A DNA stretch of 36,228 nt from Candidatus Zipacnadia bacterium (GTDB lineage Bacteria > Armatimonadota > Zipacnadia > JALGUG01), in NCBI GenBank assembly GCA_029820995.1, contig JALGUG010000013.1, positions 1-36,228 of the forward strand. The letters run 5' to 3'. Under the pieces are notes generated by a model. It searched no databases, was not told the origin of the DNA, and saw nothing but the letters and a program-made list of their open reading frames with translations. How positions within the stretch are numbered: the first letter of the stretch is position 1; each line of letters begins with the position of its first letter. This document shows positions 9,825-18,265 of the stretch, in pieces. The position numbers were made by a program, and so were the translations under genes.

Positions 9825-10826
9825 CTACCAGCTCACGTTCAGGAACGTCTCCGCCGCGTGGGCGCCGGCGCCGATCATGCCCGCCTTGTCGCCCAGCGCT
9901 GCCGGGACAATTCGGCGCGGATCGAACTGCTGCATGCGCATGCGAGCCTGCACCGCTCGCCGAATCGGCCCGAACAGCGGCTCCCCGGCATTGGCAATCC
10001 CTCCGCCCAGAATAACAATGTCCGGGTCCGCCAGCACGATCGCCGTGCAGATCGCCAGCGCGATGTACTCCCCGGTCTCTCGCAAAACCTCGAGCGCCAC
10101 TTCATCGCCGTCCTTGGCGGCCTCCGCGATGATCTTTGGCGTGATCTTCGTCAGATCATACTCCGTCCGGTCCGCGATCAGTGAGCTGCGCCCTGTCTGC
10201 AGGGCTCGCGCCGCGCGGTTGATAATGGCCTGCTTTCCCACGAACGCTTCCAGGCAGCCGTGATTGCCGCAGCCGCACCGTGGCCCGTTGCGGTCAATGA
10301 TCATATGTCCGACTTCGCCCAGCACCTGCCGCGGGCCCCGTCTCACTTTGTTGTCGAAGGCAACCCCTCCGCCCACACCGGTTCCCAACGCAAACAGCAC
10401 CAGGTTCTCCACGTCGCGTCCCGCGCCGCGCCGCAACTCCGCCACCGTGGCGCAGAACGTATCATTCGCGATCTCCACCCTCTCGATGCCCGTCTGACGT
10501 CTGAGATCATCGCGTACCGGAACATCGCGCCAGCCGATCAGGTTCGGCGCGAGCACACACCGGCCGCTGGCCGGGTCCACTGCGCCGGGCACCCCCACGC
10601 ACATGCCCGCGACGTCTTGCGGACCCACGCCGGCCGCTTCCAGCAGTGCTTTGACCGCCCTGCCCAACTCCTCAACCGCCGCCGCATACGGCGCTGTGTT
10701 CGGGGTAGCCCGCTCCTGCGCCAGGCAGGACTCGCCGCTGCCTGTGAACAGCCCGGCCTTAATCAGCGTGCCGCCGACATCCAGGCCGACAACCGGGTTC
10801 GAGCTTCGCACTTCATCCGGGGTCAT
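9825..10826 (-). CDS. ROK-family sugar kinase (glucokinase-like)
   Basis: 333 residues with the ROK fold. The phosphate-binding loop is GLDVGGTLIKAGL (14-26), and the zinc-binding ROK signature CGCGNHGCLEAF lies near residue 185, preceded by GHMIIDRNGPR. Two further conserved spots are LFALGTGVGGG (adenine/phosphate) and VILGGGIANAGE near the C-terminus. The family phosphorylates glucose or N-acetylated hexoses with ATP; no DNA-binding domain is present, so it is an enzyme and not a NagC-type repressor. The exact sugar cannot be read from the sequence. It starts about 40 bp after ssb stops and may be its last co-transcribed gene. Confidence 0.9.
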   Translation of the reverse strand: MTPDEVRSSNPVVGLDVGGTLIKAGLFTGSGESCLAQERATPNTAPYAAAVEELGRAVKALLEAAGVGPQDVAGMCVGVPGAVDPASGRCVLAPNLIGWRDVPVRDDLRRQTGIERVEIANDTFCATVAELRRGAGRDVENLVLFALGTGVGGGVAFDNKVRRGPRQVLGEVGHMIIDRNGPRCGCGNHGCLEAFVGKQAIINRAARALQTGRSSLIADRTEYDLTKITPKIIAEAAKDGDEVALEVLRETGEYIALAICTAIVLADPDIVILGGGIANAGEPLFGPIRRAVQARMRMQQFDPRRIVPAALGDKAGMIGAGAHAAETFLNVSW

Positions 10827-10865
10827 TGGCCGCTACCTGTTGCACCCGCTCCCGACTGCCGACGG

Positions 10866-11474
10866 TCACTGATCGGCGAAGGGGTCATCGTCGTCAATCG
10901 GGGGCCCGATTTCGTTGTCCACGGCCTCCTCCTGCGAGGGCTCGTAGACTGTGGGCAGCGCGCCTCCCACCGCGTCCGGCGGACGAACCGGCTCCGGCGG
11001 CGGCTGAGGCGCCGGTGAAGGCGTCGGCGGAGCCGTAGCCGGAGCGGCTGGAGCCTGAGGCGCCGCAGGCGCAACCTGTGGGGGCGGACCAGTCGGCGCC
11101 GCAGGTGCCGCGCCCTCGGCCGCCTCCCGCCGCTCTCGCTCGGCCCGGCTTTCCAGCGCCTGAACCCGAAACGCCACCACCTCCACCGCGCGCCGCCGCT
11201 GCCCGTCCTGGGTCTCAAAGGAACGCGTCTGGATGCGCCCTTCCACCGCCACCAACGCGCCCTTCTTCATATAATTGCCTACGAACTCTGCCTGGGAGCG
11301 CCACGTCACGATGTCAATGAAGTCGGTCTGCTCGGTAGCGGGAGACCCGTCCTGCGAACGCCGAGGCGGCCGATTGACGGCCAATCGGAACGTTGCCACC
11401 GCCGCACCACTCTGAATATAGCGCATATCCGGGTCTGCAGTCAGACGTCCCACCAACACGACGCTGTTCACCAT
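10866..11474 (-). CDS. ssb: Single-stranded DNA-binding protein
   Basis: SSB coats ssDNA during replication and repair. I chose the ATG at 11474 because GGAGG lies 9 nt upstream and the product then begins MVNSVVLVGRLTADPD, as expected; this gives 202 residues. The OB fold spans about 1-110 (FIDIVTWRSQAEFVGNYMKKGALVAVEGRIQTR). A Pro/Ala linker (about 118-180) leads to an acidic tip, PPIDDDDPFADQ. In most SSBs the tip ends in Phe; here ADQ follows it. The gene is 150 bp downstream of rpsF, the normal bacterial order, but rpsR and rplI do not follow. Confidence 0.95.
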   Translation of the reverse strand: MVNSVVLVGRLTADPDMRYIQSGAAVATFRLAVNRPPRRSQDGSPATEQTDFIDIVTWRSQAEFVGNYMKKGALVAVEGRIQTRSFETQDGQRRRAVEVVAFRVQALESRAERERREAAEGAAPAAPTGPPPQVAPAAPQAPAAPATAPPTPSPAPQPPPEPVRPPDAVGGALPTVYEPSQEEAVDNEIGPPIDDDDPFADQ

Positions 11475-11623
11475 GGTCGTCACCCTCCCGCGCACGGCCA
11501 AGCGCTCATGCGTTCACTTCGAACCGCCCCGACAAGGCAGCCAGTGCTTGCTGCCGGAAGTCTGCTCAGGTCTCACAGGAGCCCCCGCGGCTCAAGTGCG
11601 TCGCACCGGCTCAACACGGGCCC

Positions 11624-12094
11624 CTACTCTTCTTGCGTACCCGGCGCCGGCGCTTCGCTCTCCGCCTCCGCGCCCTCCGTGCCCTGCTCCTCAACCGGGG
11701 CCTCCGCAACCGTCTCCAACTCCGACGCTTCCTCCACTGCCGGCTCGCCTTCCTCCAACTCCTCCGCTTCCTCTTCCTCCGGCTCCTCCGGCGACCAGAT
11801 CGCCTTCTCGTTCGCGACGACGACAATGCCCCGCAGAATTTCCGGCGTGATTAAGAAGTGCCGCTTCAGATTGTCCACCACTGTACCATTGCCCCGGAAA
11901 TACATCAGCCCGTAGACGCCCGAGGTCTGCCCGGCGATCTCGTAGGTCAGTTCGCGCCGGCCCAGCACGAAGTTGCTCTCGACCTCGCCCTCAACCTGCG
12001 TCACGGCCTCGGCGGCCCCCGCCAACACCTCCTCCTCTTGCTCCGGCGCCAGGTCCGGGGCCACGATATACATCGCTTCGTACAAAGTCTCCAC
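11624..12094 (-). CDS. rpsF: Ribosomal protein S6 with acidic C-terminal extension
   Basis: I chose the GTG at 12094 because it yields METLYEAMYIVAPDL, the standard S6 opening, with AGGTGA just upstream. A longer frame to 12286 would overlap ychF and has no S6 similarity. Residues 1-100 are the S6 alpha/beta fold (RRELTYEIAGQTSGVYGLMYFRGN, then LKRHFLITPEILRGIVV). Residues 101-156 are a Glu/Ala/Pro tail, strongly acidic. S6 in E. coli receives glutamates post-translationally at its C-terminus; here an acidic tail is gene-encoded. It lies between ychF (95 bp upstream) and ssb. Confidence 0.93.
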   Translation of the reverse strand: METLYEAMYIVAPDLAPEQEEEVLAGAAEAVTQVEGEVESNFVLGRRELTYEIAGQTSGVYGLMYFRGNGTVVDNLKRHFLITPEILRGIVVVANEKAIWSPEEPEEEEAEELEEGEPAVEEASELETVAEAPVEEQGTEGAEAESEAPAPGTQEE

Positions 12095-12189
12095 ACTGTC
12101 ACCTACTTCCTTTGGATGTCGCCGCCCGTAGGCGGACTCGGCAGCCTCCGGCCCTGTGGCCGAGGCAGGAAGTCCTGCGTCCGGTCCCT

Positions 12190-13278
12190 CTAGGAGCTGA
12201 ACCGAATGATCAGCACATCCCCGTCTTGCACCACGTAGTCCCTGCCGTGCAGCCGGACACGCCCGGCGTCCTTCAGCGCCTGCCACGACCCGGCCTTCGC
12301 CAGCTCATCAAACGCGCCCACCTCGGCCTTGATGAACCCCTTTGCCATGTCCGTATGGATCTTGCCCGCGGCTTCCTCCGCTGTCCCTCCGCGCCGTAGC
12401 GTCCAGGCTCGGGCCTCGGCGCCCACCGCCGTGAAAAACGTGATCAAGTCCAGCAGACGGTAGCTTTCTTCAATGACCTGGTCCAGCCCTGAGGCCGGCA
12501 GTTCCAGCTCCTCGATGAATTCCGCAGCCTCCTCCTCGGGCAAGTCCGCCAGGTCGGCCTCCAGCTTCGCACACACCGTAAGACACGGAATCCCTTGCGC
12601 CTCGGCCCGCGCGCGCACCTGATCGGCCAGCGGCGAGCCGCCGGCCAGGTCCGCCTCCGCCACATTGGCGATCCACAACACCGGCTTGGCGGTCAGCAGG
12701 AATAGCTCGCGCACCAGCGGCTGAGCCTCGTCCGGCAATTCCGCCCTTCGCACCGGCTCACCGCGTCGCAAGCCCTCCGCCAACTCCGCCAGAACCTCGT
12801 TCTCGGCCTCGTACTCCTCCGGCGCTTGGTGCCGCCGCTCGCCGGTTCGCTTCATGCGCCGCTCGACCGTGGCCAGGTCCGCCAGCGCCAGCTCGACCTC
12901 CACCAGCTCCAGGTCGCGCAGCGGGTCCACGGTGCTTTCCACGTGCGCTACGTCCGCCTGCTCGAAACACCGCAACACGTGGGCAATCGCATCCACCTGG
13001 CGGATGTGGCCCAGGAACTGGTTCCCCAGGCCCTGCCCCTCGCTGGCCCCCCGGACCAGTCCGGCAATGTCAATGAACTCAATCGTCGTCGGCGTCCGCT
13101 TTTCCTGGCCGAAAATGTCCGCCAGCGTCTCCAGCCGCGGGTCCGGAACCGGTACGACTGCCTGATTGCGATCAATGGTGCAAAAGGGGTAGTTCGAGAC
13201 TTCAGCTTCCACTCGCGAGAGGGCCGAAAACAGCGTCGTCTTACCCACGTTGGGCATTCCGACCAGGCCCAATTGCAC
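12190..13278 (-). CDS. ychF: Ribosome-associated ATPase YchF (Obg family)
   Basis: YchF/Ola1 is a TRAFAC P-loop NTPase that binds ribosomes and prefers ATP. The G1 loop is GMPNVGKTT (7-15), followed by DIAGLVRGASEGQGLGNQFL. The base-specificity motif is NVAE (205-208) in place of GTPase NKxD, as expected for YchF. A coiled-coil insertion (about 120-190) and a C-terminal TGS domain ending RDYVVQDGDVLIIRF complete it. I favour GTG 13278 (362 aa, MQLGLVG...) over an upstream GTG at 13311, because the family normally starts just before the P-loop. A promoter lies about 70 bp upstream. Confidence 0.95.
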   Translation of the reverse strand: MQLGLVGMPNVGKTTLFSALSRVEAEVSNYPFCTIDRNQAVVPVPDPRLETLADIFGQEKRTPTTIEFIDIAGLVRGASEGQGLGNQFLGHIRQVDAIAHVLRCFEQADVAHVESTVDPLRDLELVEVELALADLATVERRMKRTGERRHQAPEEYEAENEVLAELAEGLRRGEPVRRAELPDEAQPLVRELFLLTAKPVLWIANVAEADLAGGSPLADQVRARAEAQGIPCLTVCAKLEADLADLPEEEAAEFIEELELPASGLDQVIEESYRLLDLITFFTAVGAEARAWTLRRGGTAEEAAGKIHTDMAKGFIKAEVGAFDELAKAGSWQALKDAGRVRLHGRDYVVQDGDVLIIRFSS

Positions 13279-13345
13279 CCTCGCACCCCCACCCAGAAGA
13301 CAGACGGGCACGGCAACGGCGCCGTGCCATTCGGACGCGAGCGGC

Positions 13346-13374
13346 AGTATACCATAGCCTCAATCAGAACGCAA
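13346..13374 (-). promoter_or_regulatory. Sigma-70 promoter for ychF-rpsF-ssb
   Basis: On the minus strand, TTGCGT (13374-13369) and TATACT (13351-13346) are spaced by exactly 17 bp. The expected start site is about 60 nt before the preferred ychF start. The rest of the 159-bp gap (13279-13437) holds a GCGGAAC/GTTCCGC inverted repeat (13383-13389 and 13413-13419) just after the creatininase-family stop, possibly a weak terminator. Confidence 0.6.
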
Positions 13375-13437
13375 GCGAAGCTGCGGAACAGGTCCACGGG
13401 CGAGGCCGAGCCGTTCCGCCCCCCCAACCCGAACCTC

Positions 13438-14130
13438 CTATCGCGGCCCCTTGTCCCGGCGTTCCCGCACGCCCTCGACGACACGCTGAACGATCAGCTC
13501 GGCGAGGCGCTTCCCGTTCTCCACCGTTGACTCGCGGGCGTCCTCACCGCTGATGCCGTGCTGCTTGATATCCAGACAGCCCTCCGCCGGCAGCTCGGAC
13601 AGGTCCACCAAGCCGGGACGCAAATACATCACCAGCGATGTCTCGTACTTGCCGGCGTGATCCCCCCGAATCCCGTCGTCCAGCACCGGCTCGTAGTCCG
13701 GAATGGCCCAAACCTTCATGCCCTTATGATTGTGCTCCCACCACTCCACCGTCTTGCGGATCGCGTCCACATGCAGCCCGCCGTAGTGGCCCATCATGAT
13801 GACCAGAAACTTGAAGCCCTCGTCCGCTAGCTGGTCCAGATGCTGCTCCAACAGGTCCATCACCGTCGGGCGTCGGATCTCAATCGTGTGCTTGAACCCC
13901 GCGTGCGGCTTCATCGTCTGGAATCCGGCGTAAATCGGCGGCAGCACGACCCCGCCGGTCTGTTCCGCGCAGCGCAGGCACAGCTCATACGCCTTCAGCG
14001 TATCCACCCCGATCGGCCCCTGACGCCCATGCCATTCCAGCGATCCCCACGCGATGTACGCTGTCGCCGTCTCGGCCAGCACCGCCTCAATCTGGCTCGG
14101 CCGCATCTCCTCATATTTGCCCCAGAGCAT
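13438..14130 (-). CDS. Creatininase/formamidase-family metal-dependent amidohydrolase
   Basis: I chose ATG 14130 because GGGAGG sits 7 nt upstream; it gives 230 residues. The family hydrolyses cyclic or linear amides (creatinine, formylated amines) with two metals. Visible ligand motifs are GSLEWHG (Glu32, His34), GVDT (Asp43), MMGHYGGLH (His115) and GDHAGKYETS (His158, Glu163). The usual second His of the HGPHLP motif is altered: the sequence reads EWHGRQGPIG. Substrate is unknown; members also act in riboflavin/F420, mycofactocin and pyrrole pathways, none of which is nearby. A REP-like cluster separates it from the pcrA gene upstream. Confidence 0.85.
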   Translation of the reverse strand: MLWGKYEEMRPSQIEAVLAETATAYIAWGSLEWHGRQGPIGVDTLKAYELCLRCAEQTGGVVLPPIYAGFQTMKPHAGFKHTIEIRRPTVMDLLEQHLDQLADEGFKFLVIMMGHYGGLHVDAIRKTVEWWEHNHKGMKVWAIPDYEPVLDDGIRGDHAGKYETSLVMYLRPGLVDLSELPAEGCLDIKQHGISGEDARESTVENGKRLAELIVQRVVEGVRERRDKGPR

Positions 14131-14186
14131 ATCCGGCCTCCCTGTGCGGTCACTCTTCTCGTGGACAGAACCAGTACAGCGCATGT

Positions 14187-14257
14187 ACGAGCGCCTTCAG
14201 GCGCGATCGCGTTCGGCAGCACCTTTAGGCACGGTCGCGTTCGGCAGGAGCGCCTGC
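14187..14257. repeat. Degenerate tandem REP-like repeat cluster
   Basis: Core GCGCCTTCAGGCGCGAT at 14191-14207 is followed by CGCGTTCGGCAG (14208-14219), then a diverged copy (CACCTTTAGGCACGGT) again followed by CGCGTTCGGCAG (14235-14246), then GAGCGCCTGCC. The period is about 27-30 bp. It lies upstream of the creatininase-family gene, in the gap before the 3' end of pcrA. Confidence 0.65.
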
Positions 14258-14310
14258 CACCGCGCGGCCGTAAGGCCCCTAGGCGCGCATTTCGGTGCCC
14301 CTTTGGAGCG

Positions 14311-16689
14311 CTACCGCGACGATGCCCGCTCCAGCTTTGCGTAATCGAGTGACAGCTTCTTGACGCCCTGGTCCGGGAAGGCGACCGTGACCTCCGCCTC
14401 GGTGCACGACACCACGATCCCCTTGCCGAACTTTGGGTGGATGATCTTCTCGCCGGCGCGAAAGCCCTGGTATCCCTGGCTGGCCGCTCTCATCTTGCCG
14501 GTGCGACGCTTCGGCCTTTCGCCGGCCGACATCGTTGTCCCCGGGCGGCCCGGCCGGGCCGCCGCCATCTTCGTGCTCGCCGCCTTGCGCTCTTCCTTTT
14601 CGCGCTCTCGCGCGAGCACAGCATTCTCCCGGGCTCGCCGTAGGATGGACACCAGATCCAGCTTCGCCCCGCCGACCGGTGCCTGGGCCAGCTCCTCCAT
14701 CTTGGGCTCGGTCGCAAACAGGCGCGAGACCTCGTCGTAACGCTCGACGTGCTCCTCCGGCAGGTTCTTCAAGAAGCGCGAGGGCTCACACTCCTGCGTC
14801 TGGCCATAGATCGTCCGCCGTCGGCAGTGCGTCAGCGTTACCTGCTCCTGTGCCCGGGTCAGACCCACATAGCACAGCCGCCGCTCCTCCGCCAGCTCGC
14901 GCTCGTCTCTCATGGACCGCTGGTGGGGAAAGATATTCTCCTCCAGACCGACCATGAACACCACGGGGAACTCCAGACCCTTGGCGCTATGTAGCGTCAT
15001 CATCGCCACGGCGTTCTCCGAATCATCGCTCTCGTCTATGTCCGACAGCAGCGCCACATGCTCTAAGAACGCGCTCAGCGAGGCCTCCTCATGCGACTGC
15101 TCGAACTTCTGCGTCAGGCTCAGGAACTCTTTCAGGTTCTCGGCGCGCGCGGCGGACTCGGCGGTTCCGTCCTTCTCCAGCATCTCCAGGTACCCGCTCT
15201 GCTCGAGCACGTTGTTGGTCAGCTTGGTAACCGTCAGCCTCTGCGCCTGCTCGCTCAGGCGCGCGATCATCCGCTCGAACCGCTCCACTGCCGCCTGGGC
15301 GCGCGCACTCAGCTCCGCACTGCCCTGGGCTGCACGGCAGGCCTCGAGCAAGCTGCCGGCGTTCTCGTACGCCAGCCGGTCCAGTACGGCCACCGTCTTG
15401 TCGCCGATGCCGCGGGTTGGCACATTGATGATCCGCCGCAGGCTGACCGAATCCGCCGGGTTGAGCAGCACTCGCAGGTACGCGATCAGGTCCTTGATCT
15501 CCCGTCGCTCATAGAACCGCACACCCCCGACGATGCGATAGGGCAGCCCCTGGGTCAGAAAGGCCTCCTCCAGCACCCGCGATTGCGCATTCGTCCGGTA
15601 CAGTATCGCGAAGTCCCTGTACGGTCGCCTGCGCTCCTGGACGGCCCGCGAGATGCAGCTTGCCACATAGTACGCCTCCTCCTGCTCGTTCACCGCCTCA
15701 TAGACCGTCACACTCTCGCCGGGCTCCGCGTCGGTCCAAAGCCGTTTGGGTGCCCGCCCCCGATTGGGGGCGATCACCTCGTTCGCGCACTCCAGTATCC
15801 GTTGTGTCGAGCGATAGTTCTGCTCCAGCTTCACCACGTGCGCGTCCGGGTAGTCCTTCTCGAAGTCCAGAATGATCCCCACGTCGGCGCCCCGCCAGCC
15901 GTAGATGCTCTGGTCGTCGTCCCCAACCACACAGACATTCCGATGCTTCTCACCCAGCAGCTTCACCAACGTGTACTGGGCGAAGTTGATGTCCTGGTAC
16001 TCGTCCACCAGCACATAGCCAAACCGGTCCTGGTAATGCTCCCGCACCTCGGGCGCTTCTCGGAGGAGCTGTACCGCACGCATGATTAGGTCGTCGAAGT
16101 CCAGTGCATTGTTCTGCGCCAGCTTCTCTTGATAGATCCGATACGCACGGCCCACGATCTCATCGAAGGGCCCCTTGCGCGTCCGCCGGAACTCGGTGGG
16201 ACCGATTAGCTCATTCTTGGCGGCGCTGATCCGTTGGTGGACGTCCGGCGGTTTGAACTCCTTCTGGTCCACGTCCACAACCGAAAGCGCCTCCTTGATG
16301 AGCGCCATTTGATCGGGTGTATCGAAGATGACGAAGTTCGGCTCGACCTTGATTGCTCGGCCGTGCCGGCGCAGCATGCGCGCGCACATGGAATGAAAGG
16401 TCCCCGCCCACAGAGCCGCCGCCCTGTCGCCGATCAGTGTCCGAATGCGCTCCTTCATCTCGCCGGCAGCCTTGTTCGTGAAGGTCACCGCCAGAATCGA
16501 CTCCGGCGCCACTCCACAGGCCTCAATCAAATAGGCAATCCGGTACGTCAGCGCCCGCGTCTTCCCGCTTCCGGCCCCGGCAAACACCAGCAGCGGACCG
16601 TCACCGTGGCACACGGCCTCCCGCTGAGGTTCGTTTAGATCGGCCAGCAGGGCCTCAATCGCCTTCGCTTCAGCCTTCTTTGCTCCCAC
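14311..16689 (-). CDS. pcrA: UvrD/PcrA-type superfamily 1A DNA helicase
   Basis: 792 residues with all SF1A helicase motifs: the Q-motif LNEPQREAV, Walker A GAGSGKT (38-44), VDEYQDIN, GDDDQSIYGWRGAD, LEQNYRST, TLHSAKGLEFPVVFMVGLEE, and EERRLCYVGLTRA. It unwinds 3'-5' in repair and removes RNAP or RecA. The C-terminal tail carries the PcrA RNAP-interaction/Tudor-like domain (GEKIIHPKFGKGIVVS, then VTVAFPDQGVKKLSLDYAKL). It starts at GTG 16689, inside the 3' end of the membrane glycosyltransferase gene (20-bp overlap), which implies coupled translation with cell-envelope genes, an odd partnership. Confidence 0.96.
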   Translation of the reverse strand: MGAKKAEAKAIEALLADLNEPQREAVCHGDGPLLVFAGAGSGKTRALTYRIAYLIEACGVAPESILAVTFTNKAAGEMKERIRTLIGDRAAALWAGTFHSMCARMLRRHGRAIKVEPNFVIFDTPDQMALIKEALSVVDVDQKEFKPPDVHQRISAAKNELIGPTEFRRTRKGPFDEIVGRAYRIYQEKLAQNNALDFDDLIMRAVQLLREAPEVREHYQDRFGYVLVDEYQDINFAQYTLVKLLGEKHRNVCVVGDDDQSIYGWRGADVGIILDFEKDYPDAHVVKLEQNYRSTQRILECANEVIAPNRGRAPKRLWTDAEPGESVTVYEAVNEQEEAYYVASCISRAVQERRRPYRDFAILYRTNAQSRVLEEAFLTQGLPYRIVGGVRFYERREIKDLIAYLRVLLNPADSVSLRRIINVPTRGIGDKTVAVLDRLAYENAGSLLEACRAAQGSAELSARAQAAVERFERMIARLSEQAQRLTVTKLTNNVLEQSGYLEMLEKDGTAESAARAENLKEFLSLTQKFEQSHEEASLSAFLEHVALLSDIDESDDSENAVAMMTLHSAKGLEFPVVFMVGLEENIFPHQRSMRDERELAEERRLCYVGLTRAQEQVTLTHCRRRTIYGQTQECEPSRFLKNLPEEHVERYDEVSRLFATEPKMEELAQAPVGGAKLDLVSILRRARENAVLAREREKEERKAASTKMAAARPGRPGTTMSAGERPKRRTGKMRAASQGYQGFRAGEKIIHPKFGKGIVVSCTEAEVTVAFPDQGVKKLSLDYAKLERASSR

Positions 16690-18265
16690 CGATTTCGCTC
16701 ACTTTCGCGTCTGTCATTGCTTCTGTATCCTGGCCGCCACAGCCCTCTCCGCCCACGGCGCGCGCCAGCGCCAGGCTGCACCCCACGGCTGCGCCCGCGA
16801 CGCTCAGAGCGCCCGCGACCGACAGGGGCCATGGCACGCCGAGACGGATCAGGTAGCAAAACCAATAGTCCGGCGTCAGCCGCAACTGGCGCACGAACAG
16901 TCTCCGCTCGGCCCTCGATCCGCTGCTAAGCCGCCGGTCCAAGCGCGATAGCGACAACCGTGGCAACTCCGCCCAGTGTCGCCACCACGGCGCGGCGCCG
17001 AGGCGGTACACCGTGTCATCGAAGCGTACCGGCTGTCTCGCCTGGCCCATCAGGTACGTCTTGTACGAGACGCTGACCCCGGCCAGTTGAATGGCCAGGC
17101 TCAGGCCCAGGACCATCCCACACGCCAGTTTCAGCCGGCCGTTGCCCTTCAGGATCCTCTCGGCCGCGGGTGCCAGCAGCAGCGCCGCCAACGGCAGCGC
17201 CGGCAACAAGCGCCGCGGCCCCCAGCACCAGTCTCCGTGCCAATCGCGCCACTGCGCGTAGAAGGCGACCAGCAGCGCAAGGATGATTACCCCGACCCAC
17301 GTGATGTCCCGCACGTCACGCGAGGCGCTCCGCCAACCCAGCAGACCCAGCGCCAGCACCGGACTGTACCACAGCAGCCCTCGCCCGGGACTGAGCAGGA
17401 AACCGTACACGCCCCGCAACCAGGGACTGCGCGCGGCCCGAAAGCTCTCCTGTCCGAAGGAGTACCAGGCTCCGAAGCGCACTACATTATACCAGCCCAG
17501 GAACGCCAGCGCCAGGGCGACGATCCCCAGTCCCGCCGCTCCCCACCACACGTTCCGCCCTCGCCGCTCTCCACTGCGCGACCCTCGGCGCACCCTCAAG
17601 ATCGCATATCCCCCCACGACCGCCAACGCCGGCAACAGCTCCGGTCGCGCCAGCAGCGTGCCGGCCGCTCCCAGGCCGGCGTAAACCGCAGCCCCCGGGC
17701 CGCCGCGGTGCGCGAACAGCCATACGCCGTGCCCGCAGGCAACGAGGCACAAGGCTGCAAGCACCTCGGCGAAGAAATCCTTCGAGTACGGCCAGGCCAT
17801 CGTTCCGAAGCCGTACGCCAGACCCGCCGTCACGCCCAGTGCGGGTTTGTACCCCAGATCCCAGAGCCACAGCATGATGACCACGCAGGTCAGCGCCGTG
17901 AGCACCTGGCACAGCAGCGACACCACCGCTCGTTTCACCCAGGGCGGCTCCACCAGGTGGACGTACCGCGCGGCCACGCGCCCGATCACATAGAGGGGCA
18001 CGCTGACCAACGACATCCCGGGCCCCTGAACCCCGTACAGCCGCCCATCGCGGCCCTCAACGGCCGTCACCTTCTCCGTCGCCTCCGGCAGCACGTCGAA
18101 GGCCCCGCGTTCCACCAGGCTCTGCGCCACTTGGAACATTGCCTCGCCGTCCACCGAATCGATGAAGCCCTTCGCAGTGAGTAGGTACACCGCGAAGGTG
18201 GTGGCAAACAGCCAGAATGCCGCGCGACGGCGCTGCTGACGCCTGCCTGGCCCCTGATCGCTCAC
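16670..18265 (-). CDS. Polytopic membrane protein, probable GT-C glycosyltransferase
   Basis: I chose GTG 18265 because its GTGA overlaps the stop of the GT2 gene; the frame extends further upstream, but that part lies entirely inside the GT2 gene and is not hydrophobic. The result is 531 residues with about ten membrane segments. An early acidic loop, DSVDGEAMFQVAQSLVERG, lies just after the first helix where GT-C enzymes carry catalytic acids. Later come WPYSKDFFAEVLAAL and DWHGDWCWGPRRLLPALP, the latter typical of GT39/PMT-like lipid-sugar-dependent transferases. Sugar and acceptor are unknown. It ends inside the pcrA start. Confidence 0.75.
   Translation of the reverse strand: MSDQGPGRRQQRRRAAFWLFATTFAVYLLTAKGFIDSVDGEAMFQVAQSLVERGAFDVLPEATEKVTAVEGRDGRLYGVQGPGMSLVSVPLYVIGRVAARYVHLVEPPWVKRAVVSLLCQVLTALTCVVIMLWLWDLGYKPALGVTAGLAYGFGTMAWPYSKDFFAEVLAALCLVACGHGVWLFAHRGGPGAAVYAGLGAAGTLLARPELLPALAVVGGYAILRVRRGSRSGERRGRNVWWGAAGLGIVALALAFLGWYNVVRFGAWYSFGQESFRAARSPWLRGVYGFLLSPGRGLLWYSPVLALGLLGWRSASRDVRDITWVGVIILALLVAFYAQWRDWHGDWCWGPRRLLPALPLAALLLAPAAERILKGNGRLKLACGMVLGLSLAIQLAGVSVSYKTYLMGQARQPVRFDDTVYRLGAAPWWRHWAELPRLSLSRLDRRLSSGSRAERRLFVRQLRLTPDYWFCYLIRLGVPWPLSVAGALSVAGAAVGCSLALARAVGGEGCGGQDTEAMTDAKVSEIGGSKEG

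Noticed and set aside
12095-12286. N-terminal extension of rpsF
   Set aside because: It overlaps ychF, has no S6 similarity, and GTG 12094 with AGGTGA gives the normal S6 start.
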